From positions 88,182-152,181 of the forward strand of contig JAKPQM010000023.1 in the NCBI GenBank assembly GCA_029546925.1: a stretch of DNA of 64,000 nucleotides, given 5' to 3'. Shown piece after piece: positions 1 through 11,010 of this stretch; the stretch's first letter is position 1, and every line of letters starts with the position of its first letter. The stretch comes from Actinomycetes bacterium (GTDB taxonomy: Bacteria > Actinomycetota > Coriobacteriia > Coriobacteriales > Atopobiaceae). Both the position numbers and the translations under genes were made by a program. A model generated the notes under the pieces. That model was given only the letters and a program-made list of their open reading frames with translations, was not told the DNA's origin and did not search any database.

Positions 1-251
1 ATACGCGCGTGGCGAAATCCTATGCCGATTGCCCGCTGCGGGCGCTGATCGATGCGGGCGTCTGCGTGACGCTCAATTCCGACAACATGGCGGTTTCGAA
101 CACAGATGTGCGCCGCGAGCTCTCTGCGATGCGGGAGGCGTTCGCGCTCGGCGATGTGGAGATCGACCAGCTTGTGTGCAACTCCATCGCGGCGTCGTTC
201 ACCGACGATGCGACCAAGCAGCGCCTGTATGCCGAGGCGGGGTTGGCGTGA
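1..251 (+). CDS. add: Adenosine deaminase, C-terminal fragment (5' end outside window)
   Basis: This is the last 80 or so codons of a gene that enters from the left, read in the frame starting at base 3. The residues PLRALIDAGVCVTLNSDN match the late beta-strand region of the adenosine/AMP deaminase TIM barrel, where an aspartate of the SD motif helps bind the catalytic zinc. The enzyme deaminates adenosine to inosine in purine salvage. The gene ends 10 bp before the stop of the convergent helicase gene, with no room for a dedicated terminator. The sister family of adenine deaminases is possible; the visible part cannot separate them fully. Confidence 0.8.
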   Translation, partial: TRVAKSYADCPLRALIDAGVCVTLNSDNMAVSNTDVRRELSAMREAFALGDVEIDQLVCNSIAASFTDDATKQRLYAEAGLA

Positions 252-261
252 TGGCGAGCGC

Positions 262-2358
262 TCAATCCAATAACGGCGTCAAGGCACCCTGCGCGAGCAG
301 GGTGATCCGATGCGTCGCGCGCGAGATGGCGGTGTAGAGGCGCCTTCTCGCAAGCGGCGTGTCGGGATAATCGCGCCCATCCGCATCTGCAATGATCACG
401 TGGTCGAACTCGAGTCCCTTCGCCATCGCCAGGGTGAGGAGCACCACGCCCGAGGCGGGGAGGATATCGGTGGGCTCGAGCACGCGTACGCGGTCGCCGA
501 GCTGTTTCTTGAGCCAACGCACGGTCTCCCTGCGCTGGACGATGAGGGCGGTCAGCCCGCCGTCGGCATCGGATCCGCCGATCAGGCGCTCGAGCTCCGT
601 AAGATAGCTCTGGGTATCGGGACACACGAGCTTCTCGGGCAGCGTGCCCTCGCGCTGCACGGAGGAGAGATTCATGGCAACGCCCTCATCGAGCAGGCTG
701 GCGAAGAGCTCGGTGATCTCCGGGCTCGAGCGGTAGCTCGTGGTGAGCGAGCATTCGGCCACAGCTCCGTGGGTGGCCTCGAAGATCTCGCGCAGATCGG
801 CAAAGCTCGCCGTATGCTCGAAAATAGCCTGGTCCTCATCGCCTAGGAGTAGAAAATGCGCGTTCGAAAAGTAGCGTGCGAGCACCATGAGCTGGACCTT
901 GGTATAGTCTTGGACCTCGTCGATCATGACATAGCGCACGTGCTTGGCTTGTCCGCCCGCTACGAGAAGCTTGGTGTAGAGCCACTCGGCTGCCGAGAGG
1001 TTCCCCTTGCCCAGAAGGCGCATGCCAATGCGGTCGATCCGCAGCCATGCTGCGGAATCTATGCTGTCATGGGCGCGGGCGAAACGTTTGGCCGCATAGA
1101 TGCGCGCGAGTGCGCGGGTCTCCTCCTCGTCGTAGGGTGCGATGGTCGAGTCGAAGTACTCGAGCTGCTCATCCACATCGAGGCCGAGCATCTCCTCTTG
1201 GATCTCATCGTCTTTTGCAAGCTGGTCGAAGCGCCGCTCGAGTTTTTCGTGGAGCTCCTCTTCGACAAGGGCGACAAGCCTCGGGCCTGCCGGAATGCGT
1301 TTGAATTTGTCGAGCGAGTTCTTGATCTGGGCTATCGAGAGCAACCTGACGTTGTCTATGCGGATCTCGCGGAGATCGCCTACCTCGAGTTCCATATGCG
1401 CGACGAGATCCTCGAGCTCTGCAAGTTCGTCCGCATCGGCGTGCGCTCCCGAATCGCGGCCCGAAAGCCCCAGCGAGTCGAGGAATGCGTCCCACGTCAC
1501 GGTCTGCGGATTGGATTCGCCGAGCGTGGGCAGCACGGTGTCGATATAGTGCACGAACATCTGGTTCGGCGTGAAGAGGAAGACCTGTTTGGGGTCGAGC
1601 GTGGTGCGCATGCGGTAGAAGAGGTAGGCGATGCGTTGGAGCATGACGCTTGTCTTGCCCGAGCCCGCGATGCCGCTCACGAGGAGCACGGGCACATCCT
1701 CGTGGCGCACTGCCGTGTTCTGCTCGCGCTGGATGGTGGCGGTGATGGCTTGGAGCTTCTCCGTGTGGTTGGCCTTGAGCGCGGCGAGCAGAAGCGAATC
1801 CTCGATGGCGACCGTGGTGTCGAAATACAGGTTGAGCCGATCGCGCACGATGTCGAATTGGCGGCGCAACATCAGCTCCACGGTGCGCAGCTTGCCGTCC
1901 ACGAGATAGCTCGTCTCACCCATCTGCTGGTTGTAGTAGGTCTCTGCGACCGGGCTCCGCCAGTCCACGATGAAGGGGATGGAGCGTCCGTCGGTCATGC
2001 CCGCAGCGCCGATGTAGACGTCGCGTGGGGGTCGATCGGGCCGCATCTTCAGGGTGACCTTGGCGAAATAGGGCTGGCGCAGCAGCAGGATCGCGCGCCT
2101 GAGCTCGTCGAGCTTGATATCGTGGTATTGGTTGTAGGCATCGATGACGCTGTTCAAGGTTTCGATGGCCGCCAACGTTTCCATGGTCTCGTCGGCGCTG
2201 TTGAAGTTCAGACGGATCTCCTCGCTCATGTCGATGAGATCCTGGGCTGCACCGGCGTGGTCGGTCTCGAGGTCTGCGGTGAGCGCCTCGCGGATCTCCT
2301 CGAGCTTGGCGTAAACCTCCGAGAGGTGTGCCTGTTCCTGTTCGAATACCTCGTCCAC
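262..2358 (-). CDS. helD: HelD-type UvrD/Rep superfamily 1 helicase
   Basis: A 698-residue superfamily 1 ATPase. Residues 1-60 form a charged helical hairpin typical of HelD. The P-loop GIAGSGKTS lies near residues 229-237, Walker B MIDEVQDY near 479, LLGDEDQAIF near 503, and the late helicase motif with RRLYTAISRATH near 670. HelD proteins bind RNA polymerase and release it from stalled or antibiotic-bound complexes; some actinobacterial relatives give rifamycin tolerance. Which subtype this is cannot be told by eye. The ATG start is followed directly by the acidic N-terminal helix, as is usual in the family. It is monocistronic and convergent with the deaminase gene. Confidence 0.88.
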   Translation of the reverse strand: MDEVFEQEQAHLSEVYAKLEEIREALTADLETDHAGAAQDLIDMSEEIRLNFNSADETMETLAAIETLNSVIDAYNQYHDIKLDELRRAILLLRQPYFAKVTLKMRPDRPPRDVYIGAAGMTDGRSIPFIVDWRSPVAETYYNQQMGETSYLVDGKLRTVELMLRRQFDIVRDRLNLYFDTTVAIEDSLLLAALKANHTEKLQAITATIQREQNTAVRHEDVPVLLVSGIAGSGKTSVMLQRIAYLFYRMRTTLDPKQVFLFTPNQMFVHYIDTVLPTLGESNPQTVTWDAFLDSLGLSGRDSGAHADADELAELEDLVAHMELEVGDLREIRIDNVRLLSIAQIKNSLDKFKRIPAGPRLVALVEEELHEKLERRFDQLAKDDEIQEEMLGLDVDEQLEYFDSTIAPYDEEETRALARIYAAKRFARAHDSIDSAAWLRIDRIGMRLLGKGNLSAAEWLYTKLLVAGGQAKHVRYVMIDEVQDYTKVQLMVLARYFSNAHFLLLGDEDQAIFEHTASFADLREIFEATHGAVAECSLTTSYRSSPEITELFASLLDEGVAMNLSSVQREGTLPEKLVCPDTQSYLTELERLIGGSDADGGLTALIVQRRETVRWLKKQLGDRVRVLEPTDILPASGVVLLTLAMAKGLEFDHVIIADADGRDYPDTPLARRRLYTAISRATHRITLLAQGALTPLLD

Positions 2359-2473
2359 GTGACCCCGTTTCGCTGTGTGGTAACTATGTATCGTAACGCA
2401 AGGGGTGCGCGTGCAGGCTCTGATTCACGCTGTGGAATCCCGCATACAAGCCTTTGTCGAGAGCCGTCGTGAC

Positions 2474-2628
2474 GGGGTACCTGCGAGCAATTTGGAGTTG
2501 TAGGAAGATTTATCCGCAGATATCGTCGAACCCCCCGAGATCGCATGCAAAAGGCCTGTTGGCGGCGAGCGGCAGCCGGAGGTTCTCCCCAAATCTTCCT
2601 ACAACTCCAAATTGCTCGCAGGTACCCC
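2474..2628. repeat. Perfect 38-bp inverted repeat around a 79-bp centre
   Basis: Positions 2474-2511 and 2591-2628 are exact reverse complements over 38 bp, with arms beginning GGGGTACCTGCG. The whole element is 155 bp and fills most of the 366-bp gap between helD and the HAD gene. Such long perfect arms suggest a MITE-like or palindromic intergenic repeat, or a strong RNA hairpin. It lacks a T-tract after the 3' arm, so it is not a simple terminator. No second copy was seen in this window. Confidence 0.9.
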
Positions 2629-2724
2629 TCGTCTTCATACGCAGGTCGCGATAAGCATCGGGGTATCTCGCGTATACTGATGAGGAGAACCCCCAATCGA
2701 TAGGGTGCGCGCATAATCAAGCTT

Positions 2725-3561
2725 GTGATGACAGATCTTGATGACACGCTCATCCCGTTCGGCAGTCCCGGGGTGAGCGACTACGCACGCGCTGCAATCC
2801 ATACGTTGCTCGATGCCGGCGTGCGCTTTGGACCCGTGTCCGGGCGCCCGCCGCAGGCGATGGAGTGGATGTTCGGCGACGATCCTGCCCTCTACGCCAC
2901 GGGAGCTTTCGCCAACGGGATGATCATCTATGCCGATGGCAGGCATGTCCGCACGATCGATATCGCTCCGGAGCTGGTCGAACGCGCATACGAAGAGGTC
3001 GATCTGCTGGAGGATGTCTTCTTCTTCCGCTACGATATCGGCGGCGATAGGGGGAGCACCTATATCACGAGCCGCCCGGAATCCATCGAGAAGCACCGGG
3101 AGCAGATGCCCGCCGTACGCTACAGCACCGAGTTGGGGAGCGGACCATTCGTCAAGGTGGGCCTCCATTTTATGGTGAATGACCCCGATTATGTTGTCGA
3201 GGTGCGCGATCTTCTGAGCGCGCGCATTCCCGAGCTGCTGTTTTTCCGCCCGAGCACTACGGTGCCGGCAATCGATATCACGCCTGTGGGCTGGGGCAAG
3301 GGCACTGCGGTGCTTGCCGTGGGCAAGGAGCTGGGAATCGCTCCCGAGGAGATCGTCGTGTTCGGCGATTCCGAGAACGATCTGGACATGTTCTCCGCCG
3401 TTCCCCATTCGGTTGCGGTGGCAAATGCGATTGCCGAGGTACGCGACGCAGCGAGCAGCGTGATCGGCGACTGCCGCGATGAGGCGGTTGCAGATGCGCT
3501 GCTCGAAATCGCAGGGGCTTCGTCTGCGGGCCGCCTCCCCGCATTCCTGTGCGAGAGCTGA
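2725..3561 (+). CDS. Cof-type HAD-superfamily phosphatase
   Basis: About 278 residues with the HAD nucleophile motif DLDDT at the extreme N-terminus and the last motif GDSENDLDMF near residue 213, which carries the Mg-binding acidic residues. The long cap between them is of the Cof (IIB) type. These enzymes dephosphorylate sugar phosphates, pyridoxal phosphate or similar small metabolites; the substrate is not deducible. The start is uncertain: in-frame codons upstream read I-I-K-L before the GTG at 2725, which is the usual first beta strand of this family, but no ATG, GTG or TTG covers it before a stop at 2701. Either an ATA codon is used or the strand is shortened. Confidence 0.85.
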   Translation: MMTDLDDTLIPFGSPGVSDYARAAIHTLLDAGVRFGPVSGRPPQAMEWMFGDDPALYATGAFANGMIIYADGRHVRTIDIAPELVERAYEEVDLLEDVFFFRYDIGGDRGSTYITSRPESIEKHREQMPAVRYSTELGSGPFVKVGLHFMVNDPDYVVEVRDLLSARIPELLFFRPSTTVPAIDITPVGWGKGTAVLAVGKELGIAPEEIVVFGDSENDLDMFSAVPHSVAVANAIAEVRDAASSVIGDCRDEAVADALLEIAGASSAGRLPAFLCES

Positions 3562-3709
3562 GGCGCATTCTCGCGGAGCCAGAGCAACACGCTTTAGCGC
3601 GCACGTATGTTTTAATATTTCATGTGTCGTACTATCTCCAATGAAATGATGATTACATCTGGAAGGCGACAACGCACCGCACTCGCTCGTATTGATAGTA
3701 GGAGGTTGG

Positions 3710-4204
3710 ATGGCGCGCGGCACCATCAGCATAGAAGGTATCTACCGCCGCCATGTGCAGACGGTCTACCGCTTGTGCTACTCCTACCTAGGCTCGTCCG
3801 CAGAGGCCGAGGATGCGACCCAAGCCCTGTTCATGAAGCTGGTGGAGCATCCGCGCAGTTTCGAGAGCGAGGAGCACGAGAAGGCGTGGCTCATCGTTGC
3901 GGCCAAGAACCACTGCCTCGACGTGCTCAAGAGCGCAGCGCGGAGCCGCGTGGTCGCGCTCGACGAGCGCGTGCCCGAGCCGAGCGTCGAGGACGAGGTC
4001 TTCAAAGACGAGCCGAGCGAGATCATGCAGGCGATCATGCGCCTGCCCGAGAAGTACAAGGACGTGCTCGTGCTGTTCTACTACGAGAACCGTCAGACCG
4101 ACGAGATCGCCGGTATGCTGGGCTCGCCGCCCTCGACCATCAGGAATCGGCTAGCTGATGCGCGGGTACTGCTGAAGAAGGAGTTGGGAGGTGGCAGGAC
4201 ATGA
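3710..4204 (+). CDS. ECF-family RNA polymerase sigma factor
   Basis: A 164-residue sigma-70 group 4 protein. Region 2 is visible as YRRHVQTVYRLCYSYLG followed by EAEDATQALFMKL. Region 4 is the C-terminal helix-turn-helix with LPEKYKDVLVLFYYE and the DEIAGMLGSPPSTIRNRL recognition helix. I chose the ATG at 3710 because AGGAGG lies 4 bases upstream at 3700-3705. The stop overlaps the next gene's ATG by 4 bp, so the pair is translationally coupled, as expected for a sigma factor and its controller. The target regulon is unknown. Confidence 0.92.
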   Translation: MARGTISIEGIYRRHVQTVYRLCYSYLGSSAEAEDATQALFMKLVEHPRSFESEEHEKAWLIVAAKNHCLDVLKSAARSRVVALDERVPEPSVEDEVFKDEPSEIMQAIMRLPEKYKDVLVLFYYENRQTDEIAGMLGSPPSTIRNRLADARVLLKKELGGGRT

Positions 4205-4830
4205 CGGACGAGCAGCTTGACGAGCAGATCCGCGACGCATATGCGAGCGCAGAGCTTTCGCCTGAGGCTGAAGAGCGCATCCTCGCCAACCTCCTTGCCG
4301 CAGAGGCTTCACGCGATGGGAGTGCCAGGGCAGAGGAGCATGAGGCAAAGATCGTACCCCTCCCGTCCAAGCGCGGGCGCCGCAGACATGCTTGGATTGC
4401 CCCGGCTATTGCGGCGAGCTTGCTCGTTGCGGCATTCTTGGGCACCCGGATCATGTTCTCGTCCGGTGCACGAGATGCAGCAAGCGTGGGAAACGATGCC
4501 GCCGAATACGCCGTCTCTGGTGAGGGGGGCAATGCCGCAGAGAGCGAAAGCGTACCGCTCGACATGAAATCCGAGGACGTGGATGCAGCAGATCAGGACG
4601 CCGCCCCGCAAGACGTTATTGCGGAGGTGGTCGTCCTCGAGGACGGCCGCCGCTTTTCCATCGAGGATGTCGCGGTTGACGTGGACAACCCCGATGGGCT
4701 GGTATGGGAGGGCGCCGTCATCGAGTCGACGGGCGGTCCCTGCGAGGCTGTCCTGCTCGAAGACGGCACTATGCTCGTGCGTTTCGAGGGCGAGGACGTT
4801 CTCTATAGGGCGTTCGAGCTATCCCGGTAA
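4201..4830 (+). CDS. Probable membrane-anchored anti-sigma factor
   Basis: A 209-residue protein with a short acidic cytoplasmic N-terminus, a basic patch KRGRRRH, one membrane segment near residues 62-86 and an extracytoplasmic acidic domain. No zinc-binding HxxxCxxC anti-sigma motif is visible, so the role rests mainly on context: it overlaps the ECF sigma gene by 4 bp and has the usual one-helix topology. The outer domain contains the repeated phrase VVLEDGRRF and AVLLEDGTMLV. It ends 6 bp before the convergent atpC stop codon, with no terminator between. It could instead be an unrelated membrane protein under the sigma factor's control. Confidence 0.65.
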   Translation: MTDEQLDEQIRDAYASAELSPEAEERILANLLAAEASRDGSARAEEHEAKIVPLPSKRGRRRHAWIAPAIAASLLVAAFLGTRIMFSSGARDAASVGNDAAEYAVSGEGGNAAESESVPLDMKSEDVDAADQDAAPQDVIAEVVVLEDGRRFSIEDVAVDVDNPDGLVWEGAVIESTGGPCEAVLLEDGTMLVRFEGEDVLYRAFELSR

Positions 4831-4836
4831 GCGAAG

Positions 4837-6643
<1,807 letters not shown>

Positions 6644-7498
6644 TTACAGTGCGCTCACGGTGCCGATGATCTCCGTCAGCTCTTGTGTGATTGCTGCCTG
6701 GCGTGCCTGGTTGAATTGCAGAACGAGCTTTTCCTCGAGCTCCTCGGCGTTGTCTGTGGCCGTTTCCATGGCCAGACGTCTCGAGCCCTGCTCGGCTGTC
6801 TTGGTCTCCAACGAGCTCGCGTGGGCGACGTCGTGGGTCATCTGGATGATCAGCTGGTCGAGCACCTCGTCGACGCTGGGGTCGAAGATGATGTCGAGGA
6901 CCTTCTCCGACTCGTCTGCCGCCGCCTCCGGATCATCGGAGTAGGGGAGCAGCACGTTGAGCGCGGGCTCGAAGGTCATGGTGTTGACGAAGCGCGTATA
7001 GCAGATCTGGAGCTTGCCGATCTCGTCGTTGAGGTAGAGATCGATGGCCGCATCGACGGCATGGGCCAGCGTCGTAGCATCCAGCGCGTCTATGGAGATG
7101 AGCCTCTTGTTGACGATGTTGAATCCCTCGCGCTCCATCTGGGCGTAGGAGTGCGTCCCGATGATCAGGATGGGATCCTCTTTCCGGAGGTTCTGCAGGG
7201 CGAACTTGGTGACGTTGGAGTTGTAGCCGCCGCACAGGCCCAAATCGGAGCAGAAGAAGATCGTGTAGGCGCGCTCGTTCTCATGTTCCTTGAGAAACTC
7301 CGAGTTCAGGGGCAAGTCGGAGCGCAAGATCTCGCTGACGAGCTTCTGGAGCTCGCCTGAGTAGAAGCGGTTGGCCTCCATCAGCTTGCGCTGCTTCGAC
7401 AGCTTCGCGTTGGCGATCATCTGCATCGCCTTCGTGATCTTCTTGGTCGATCTGACCGAGTGGATCCGCGATTGTATGGCCTGTCGATTGCTTGCCAT
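6644..7498 (-). CDS. atpG: F-type ATP synthase gamma subunit
   Basis: A 284-residue central rotor shaft. The N-terminal coiled-coil helix MASNRQAIQSRIHSVRSTKKI and the C-terminal helix ending TQELTEIIGTVSAL form the antiparallel shaft inside the alpha-beta ring. The central Rossmann-like domain contains FFCSDLGLCGGYN. The stop is 12 bp before atpD, and the start lies one base after the atpA stop. Length and motifs are typical, and the subunit order matches the standard bacterial operon. Confidence 0.96.
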   Translation of the reverse strand: MASNRQAIQSRIHSVRSTKKITKAMQMIANAKLSKQRKLMEANRFYSGELQKLVSEILRSDLPLNSEFLKEHENERAYTIFFCSDLGLCGGYNSNVTKFALQNLRKEDPILIIGTHSYAQMEREGFNIVNKRLISIDALDATTLAHAVDAAIDLYLNDEIGKLQICYTRFVNTMTFEPALNVLLPYSDDPEAAADESEKVLDIIFDPSVDEVLDQLIIQMTHDVAHASSLETKTAEQGSRRLAMETATDNAEELEEKLVLQFNQARQAAITQELTEIIGTVSAL

Positions 7499-7499
7499 G

Positions 7500-9023
7500 C
7501 TACTGTGCTCCGGTGACCATCAGGTAGTTGTTCAGCACCTCTGCGATTCCCGCCCGCAGCTCTTCCTCCATGCTGTTATCGAGCACGCCCTTCTCCTCGA
7601 TCGCATCGAGGAGGCCCGCGTGGTTCGCCTGCATATCGCGGTGAAGCGCACGCTCGAAGTCGAGGACCTTCTCGACATCGATCTTATCGAGGAAGCCGTT
7701 CTCGACCGCATAGAGCGAGACGACCTGTAAAGACATCCTGAGCGGAGAATACTGGGGCTGGATCAGAATGGCTTGCAGACGCGCGCCATGGTCGATGGTC
7801 TTCTGGGTGATCGCGTCGAGGGCGCTGCCGAACTGCGTGAAGCTCAGGAGCTCGTTGTACTGGGCGAGCTCGAGCTTCAGCGACTTGGCGATGGCCTTCA
7901 TCGCCTTGGTCTGGGCGGCGGAACCGACGCGCGAGACCGACAGGCCCGAGTCGACGGCGGGCCTGATGCCCGCATTGAACAGCTCTGCCTGCAGGAACAG
8001 CTGGCCGTCGGTGATGGAGATCACGTTCGTGGGGATATATGCGGAGATATCGCCCGCCTGAGTCTCGATGATCGGCAGGGCGGTGATGGAGCCTCCGCCA
8101 AGGTCGTCGTTGAGCTTGCAGGCACGCTCGAGCAGGCGCGAATGCAGGTAGAAGACGTCGCCGGGGAAGGCCTCGCGCCCAGGCGGCCTTCTCAGCAGCA
8201 GCGACATGGTGCGGTATGCGACGGCATGCTTGGAGAGGTCATCGTAGACGATCAGGACGTGCTTGCCCTGCTCCATCCACTCCTCGCCGATGGCGCAGCC
8301 CGCATACGGGGCGATGTAGAGCATCGGAGCCGACTCGGATGCCGTTGCGACGACGACCGTGGTGTAGTCCATGGCGCCGTTCTGCTTGAGCTTCTCGACG
8401 AGTTGGGCGATGGTCGAGGCCTTCTGGCCGATGGCGACGTAGATGCAGAGGACGTCCTTGCCCTTCTGGTTGATGATCGTGTCGATGGCGATGGCCGTCT
8501 TGCCGGTCTGGCGGTCGCCGATGATGAGCTCGCGTTGGCCCTTGCCGATGGGGATCATCGAGTCGATGACCTTGAGGCCCGTCATCAGGGGTTGGTGGAC
8601 GCTCTTGCGGGTCATGACGCCCGGGGCGACGCGCTCGATGGGGCGGTATGCGTCGCTCTCGATGGGTCCGCGCCCGTCGATCGGCTCGCCCAGCGCGTTG
8701 ACGACGCGGCCGAGCATGGCGTCGCCGACCTTGACCTCGGCGATCTGCTTGACGCGCTTGACGGATTGGCCTTCCTTGATGTTGCGGTCGCTGCCGAGGA
8801 TGACGATACCGACGGACTCCTCCTCGAGGTTGAGGATCATGCCCATGGTGCCGTCTTCGAACTCGACGAGCTCGGAGGACATGGCCTTCTCGAGGCCCTG
8901 TGCCAGCGCGATGCCGTCGCCGACGGTGATCACGCGGCCGATGTCATCGGTCTCGATCTTGTCCTCGTAATGCTTGATGCGTTCTTTGATCAGAGCGCTT
9001 ATTTCCTGCGGCTTGAGATCCAC
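7500..9023 (-). CDS. atpA: F-type ATP synthase alpha subunit
   Basis: A 507-residue non-catalytic F1 subunit with the P-loop GDRQTGKTA near residues 169-177 and the arginine-finger region [17 protein letters not shown] near 360-375. The N-terminal crown begins [16 protein letters not shown]. The C-terminal helical bundle ends [10 protein letters not shown]. Three copies form the hexamer with beta. It is separated from atpH by 4 bp and from atpG by one base, so it is tightly packed in the operon. Confidence 0.98.
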   Translation of the reverse strand: MDLKPQEISALIKERIKHYEDKIETDDIGRVITVGDGIALAQGLEKAMSSELVEFEDGTMGMILNLEEESVGIVILGSDRNIKEGQSVKRVKQIAEVKVGDAMLGRVVNALGEPIDGRGPIESDAYRPIERVAPGVMTRKSVHQPLMTGLKVIDSMIPIGKGQRELIIGDRQTGKTAIAIDTIINQKGKDVLCIYVAIGQKASTIAQLVEKLKQNGAMDYTTVVVATASESAPMLYIAPYAGCAIGEEWMEQGKHVLIVYDDLSKHAVAYRTMSLLLRRPPGREAFPGDVFYLHSRLLERACKLNDDLGGGSITALPIIETQAGDISAYIPTNVISITDGQLFLQAELFNAGIRPAVDSGLSVSRVGSAAQTKAMKAIAKSLKLELAQYNELLSFTQFGSALDAITQKTIDHGARLQAILIQPQYSPLRMSLQVVSLYAVENGFLDKIDVEKVLDFERALHRDMQANHAGLLDAIEEKGVLDNSMEEELRAGIAEVLNNYLMVTGAQ

Positions 9024-9027
9024 TCTC

Positions 9028-9558
9028 TCACCAGCTTTCTTTCAGTAGCTCTTCTTTCAGAGACCTGACCTTGGCCTTCAAAGACGAGTCGTACACGCGG
9101 TCGTTGATGAAGATGCGCGTTCCCGCCAGAAGGCTCTCGTCGATCCTGTTGGTGATCTCGACGGCCTTCCCCAGCTTGCCGCTGATGGCGTCGCCGATCT
9201 CCGCGTGCTCCTTCTCGGTGAGGGGACGTGCGGAGTAGACCATGACCTCCTGGATGTTCAGGTCCTCGTTGCAGTAGGAGACGAACCCGTCGAGGATCTC
9301 CAGAAGGTAATGGCCCCTGCCCTCGTCGATTAGCAGGTAGAGGAGGTTCATCAGGTTCCGGTCGGCGCCGTGGAGGCTTTCGCGGAAGATGGCCTTCTTC
9401 TCGTCCTTGGTGATCGAGCGGTTGTCCAGCAGGCGGATCAGATCGCGGTCGCAGACGGTTTTGAGGACCGCCGCCTCGCTTTTGAGCTCAGCGACCGTGC
9501 CCTCGTCCTTGGCCAGCGAGAAGAACGCCTGGGCGTATCGCTCAGCGACCTGATTCAT
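9028..9558 (-). CDS. atpH: F-type ATP synthase delta subunit
   Basis: A 176-residue peripheral-stalk protein. The N-terminal helical domain starts [20 protein letters not shown], the hallmark YAxAlf pattern of OSCP/delta, and the C-terminal part carries [12 protein letters not shown] and [19 protein letters not shown]. It ties the F1 head to the b subunit dimer. Its start overlaps the end of atpF by 17 bp, indicating coupled translation and equal stoichiometry control. The length is normal. Confidence 0.94.
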   Translation of the reverse strand: MNQVAERYAQAFFSLAKDEGTVAELKSEAAVLKTVCDRDLIRLLDNRSITKDEKKAIFRESLHGADRNLMNLLYLLIDEGRGHYLLEILDGFVSYCNEDLNIQEVMVYSARPLTEKEHAEIGDAISGKLGKAVEITNRIDESLLAGTRIFINDRVYDSSLKAKVRSLKEELLKESW

Positions 9559-10057
9559 CCTGGATCTCCTTCACGAAGGATTCGAGCGCTCGCTGATCCT
9601 GCTCCTCGAGCTCGTCTTTGCCCATCAGCTTCGTGCTGGCGGCAAGTGCGACGTCGACGATCTCCTTCTGGAGATCCTTGCGCATTCCGGCCTTCTGCTT
9701 CTCGATGGTCGCGTGAGCCTTCTCCAAGGTGGCCTCCGCCTGGCGGTTGGCCTCCTCGAGGATACGCTCCTTCTCGACGTCGGCCTCGCTCTTGGCGTTC
9801 TCCATCATGCTCTTGACGCGGGTCTGCATGCTCTTGAGCTCTTCCTCGGCATGCGCCTTGTCCTCCGCAGCTGCCTCTTTGAGTTTCTCGGCATCGGTGA
9901 TCCTGCTCTGCATGAGCTCCTGCCGCTTGGCGATCATCTCGCGCCCGGGTTTCCAGAGGAACTTCTTGGCGAAGAACAGCAGCACGCCGGTGGCGCAGAG
10001 CTGCGTGATGACCGTCAGAATATTCGGAAGGAGTTGCTCGGCAACTTCGATATCCAC
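9542..10057 (-). CDS. atpF: F-type ATP synthase b subunit
   Basis: A 171-residue membrane-anchored stator. One N-terminal transmembrane helix (about residues 12-31, ILTVITQLCATGVLLFFAKK) is followed by a long amphipathic, Lys/Glu-rich helix that dimerises as a right-handed coiled coil. The stretch KFLWKPGREMIAKRQE is diagnostic of the family. It connects the a subunit in the membrane to delta on top of F1. It lies 14 bp downstream of atpE and overlaps atpH by 17 bp. Only a single b gene is present, so b homodimerises. Confidence 0.94.
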   Translation of the reverse strand: MDIEVAEQLLPNILTVITQLCATGVLLFFAKKFLWKPGREMIAKRQELMQSRITDAEKLKEAAAEDKAHAEEELKSMQTRVKSMMENAKSEADVEKERILEEANRQAEATLEKAHATIEKQKAGMRKDLQKEIVDVALAASTKLMGKDELEEQDQRALESFVKEIQDESGR

Positions 10058-10071
10058 GCCTTGCCTCCGCC

Positions 10072-10305
10072 TTATGCGAACACGAAGATGAGAAGGATCG
10101 CGATCAGCAGGCCGTAGATGGCGCAGGTCTCGGAGATGGCGTCGCCGAGAATCATCATGGAGCGGATCTGGTTGAAGGCTTCCGGGTTCTTCCCCACGGA
10201 CTCAACTGCCTGCGTACCGATCTTGCCCTCGCCGACGCCGGTCGAGAAGCCGGTGAATACAGCGATGGCGGCTGCGATGGCAACCAAACCCCTAGCGATA
10301 TCCAT
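10072..10305 (-). CDS. atpE: F-type ATP synthase c subunit, two-carboxylate type
   Basis: A 77-residue rotor-ring protein of two membrane helices joined by the polar loop VGKNPEA. Helix 2 carries the ion-binding glutamate E59 in ISETCAIYG. Helix 1 has a second glutamate, E26, in GVGEGKIG. E26 and E59 are 33 residues apart, matching positions 32 and 65 of the Na-binding c subunit of Ilyobacter, where position 32 is Gln. T60, C61 and Y64 occupy positions 66, 67 and 70. A Glu/Glu pair is known from some Na-coupled rings such as that of Fusobacterium, so ion choice is open. AGGAGG precedes the ATG. Confidence 0.96.
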   Translation of the reverse strand: MDIARGLVAIAAAIAVFTGFSTGVGEGKIGTQAVESVGKNPEAFNQIRSMMILGDAISETCAIYGLLIAILLIFVFA

Positions 10306-10317
10306 ACGTGTTTCCTC

Positions 10318-11010
10318 CTATTCGTAGCCCAATTCGTTGGACACAAACGCCATGGTGAGTGAGATGAAGATATACATCTGGATGAATCCGGCGAATACAT
10401 CGAAATATGCGTGGAAGAGAGGTGCAAGGAAGATGCCGAAGACGTTGAAGTCGATGCCAGTCCAGCCCAAGAGGAGGTTGGATAGGTTGCCGGTTGCCGT
10501 ATAGATGAGCGACATGAGGATCGAGCCGGCGAGGATGTTGCCGAATAGACGCATCGACAGCGAGATCAGCGGGGAGAACTTGCCGATGACGTTGCCGAGG
10601 AACAGGAACGGCACCGGTTCGAAGAGGCCCTTGAAGTAGCCCAAGAATCCGTTGGTCTTGAACGTGGCGGCTTGGATGAGGAACCAGGTGATCAGCGCCA
10701 GCGCCAGCGTCACGCTCAGGTTCATGGTGGGCGTGTTGAACCCGAAGAGGCCGGAGAGGTTCGCGCTGACCAAATACATCGCGAGCGAGCCGATGTAAGG
10801 CCCCAGCTTCTCGACATATGCGGGACGGACGGTGGATGCCACCATGCCGTCGATCCACTCGATGAACGCGAGGGCCGCGAAGACGATGCCCTTGGGCTTC
10901 TCATAGGGATCGGCCTTCTTGATCTTGCTGCCTGCATAGACGCACAGGATGCACAGCAGAGCCGTGATGATGATGATCGAAGGCACCTCTTTTTGGACTG
11001 TCAGGGTCAT
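10318..11010 (-). CDS. atpB: F-type ATP synthase a subunit
   Basis: A 230-residue integral membrane stator with about five to six helices. The essential arginine is R154 in SLSMRLFGNI, which faces the c-ring carboxylate. The C-terminal helix reads FIQMYIFISLTMAF. The subunit forms the two ion half-channels. It overlaps the upstream atpI-like gene by 4 bp and is followed by atpE after 12 bp. The length is in the normal range. Because the c subunit has two carboxylates, the half-channel residues of this protein are worth comparing with sodium-type enzymes. Confidence 0.96.
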   Translation of the reverse strand: MTLTVQKEVPSIIIITALLCILCVYAGSKIKKADPYEKPKGIVFAALAFIEWIDGMVASTVRPAYVEKLGPYIGSLAMYLVSANLSGLFGFNTPTMNLSVTLALALITWFLIQAATFKTNGFLGYFKGLFEPVPFLFLGNVIGKFSPLISLSMRLFGNILAGSILMSLIYTATGNLSNLLLGWTGIDFNVFGIFLAPLFHAYFDVFAGFIQMYIFISLTMAFVSNELGYE

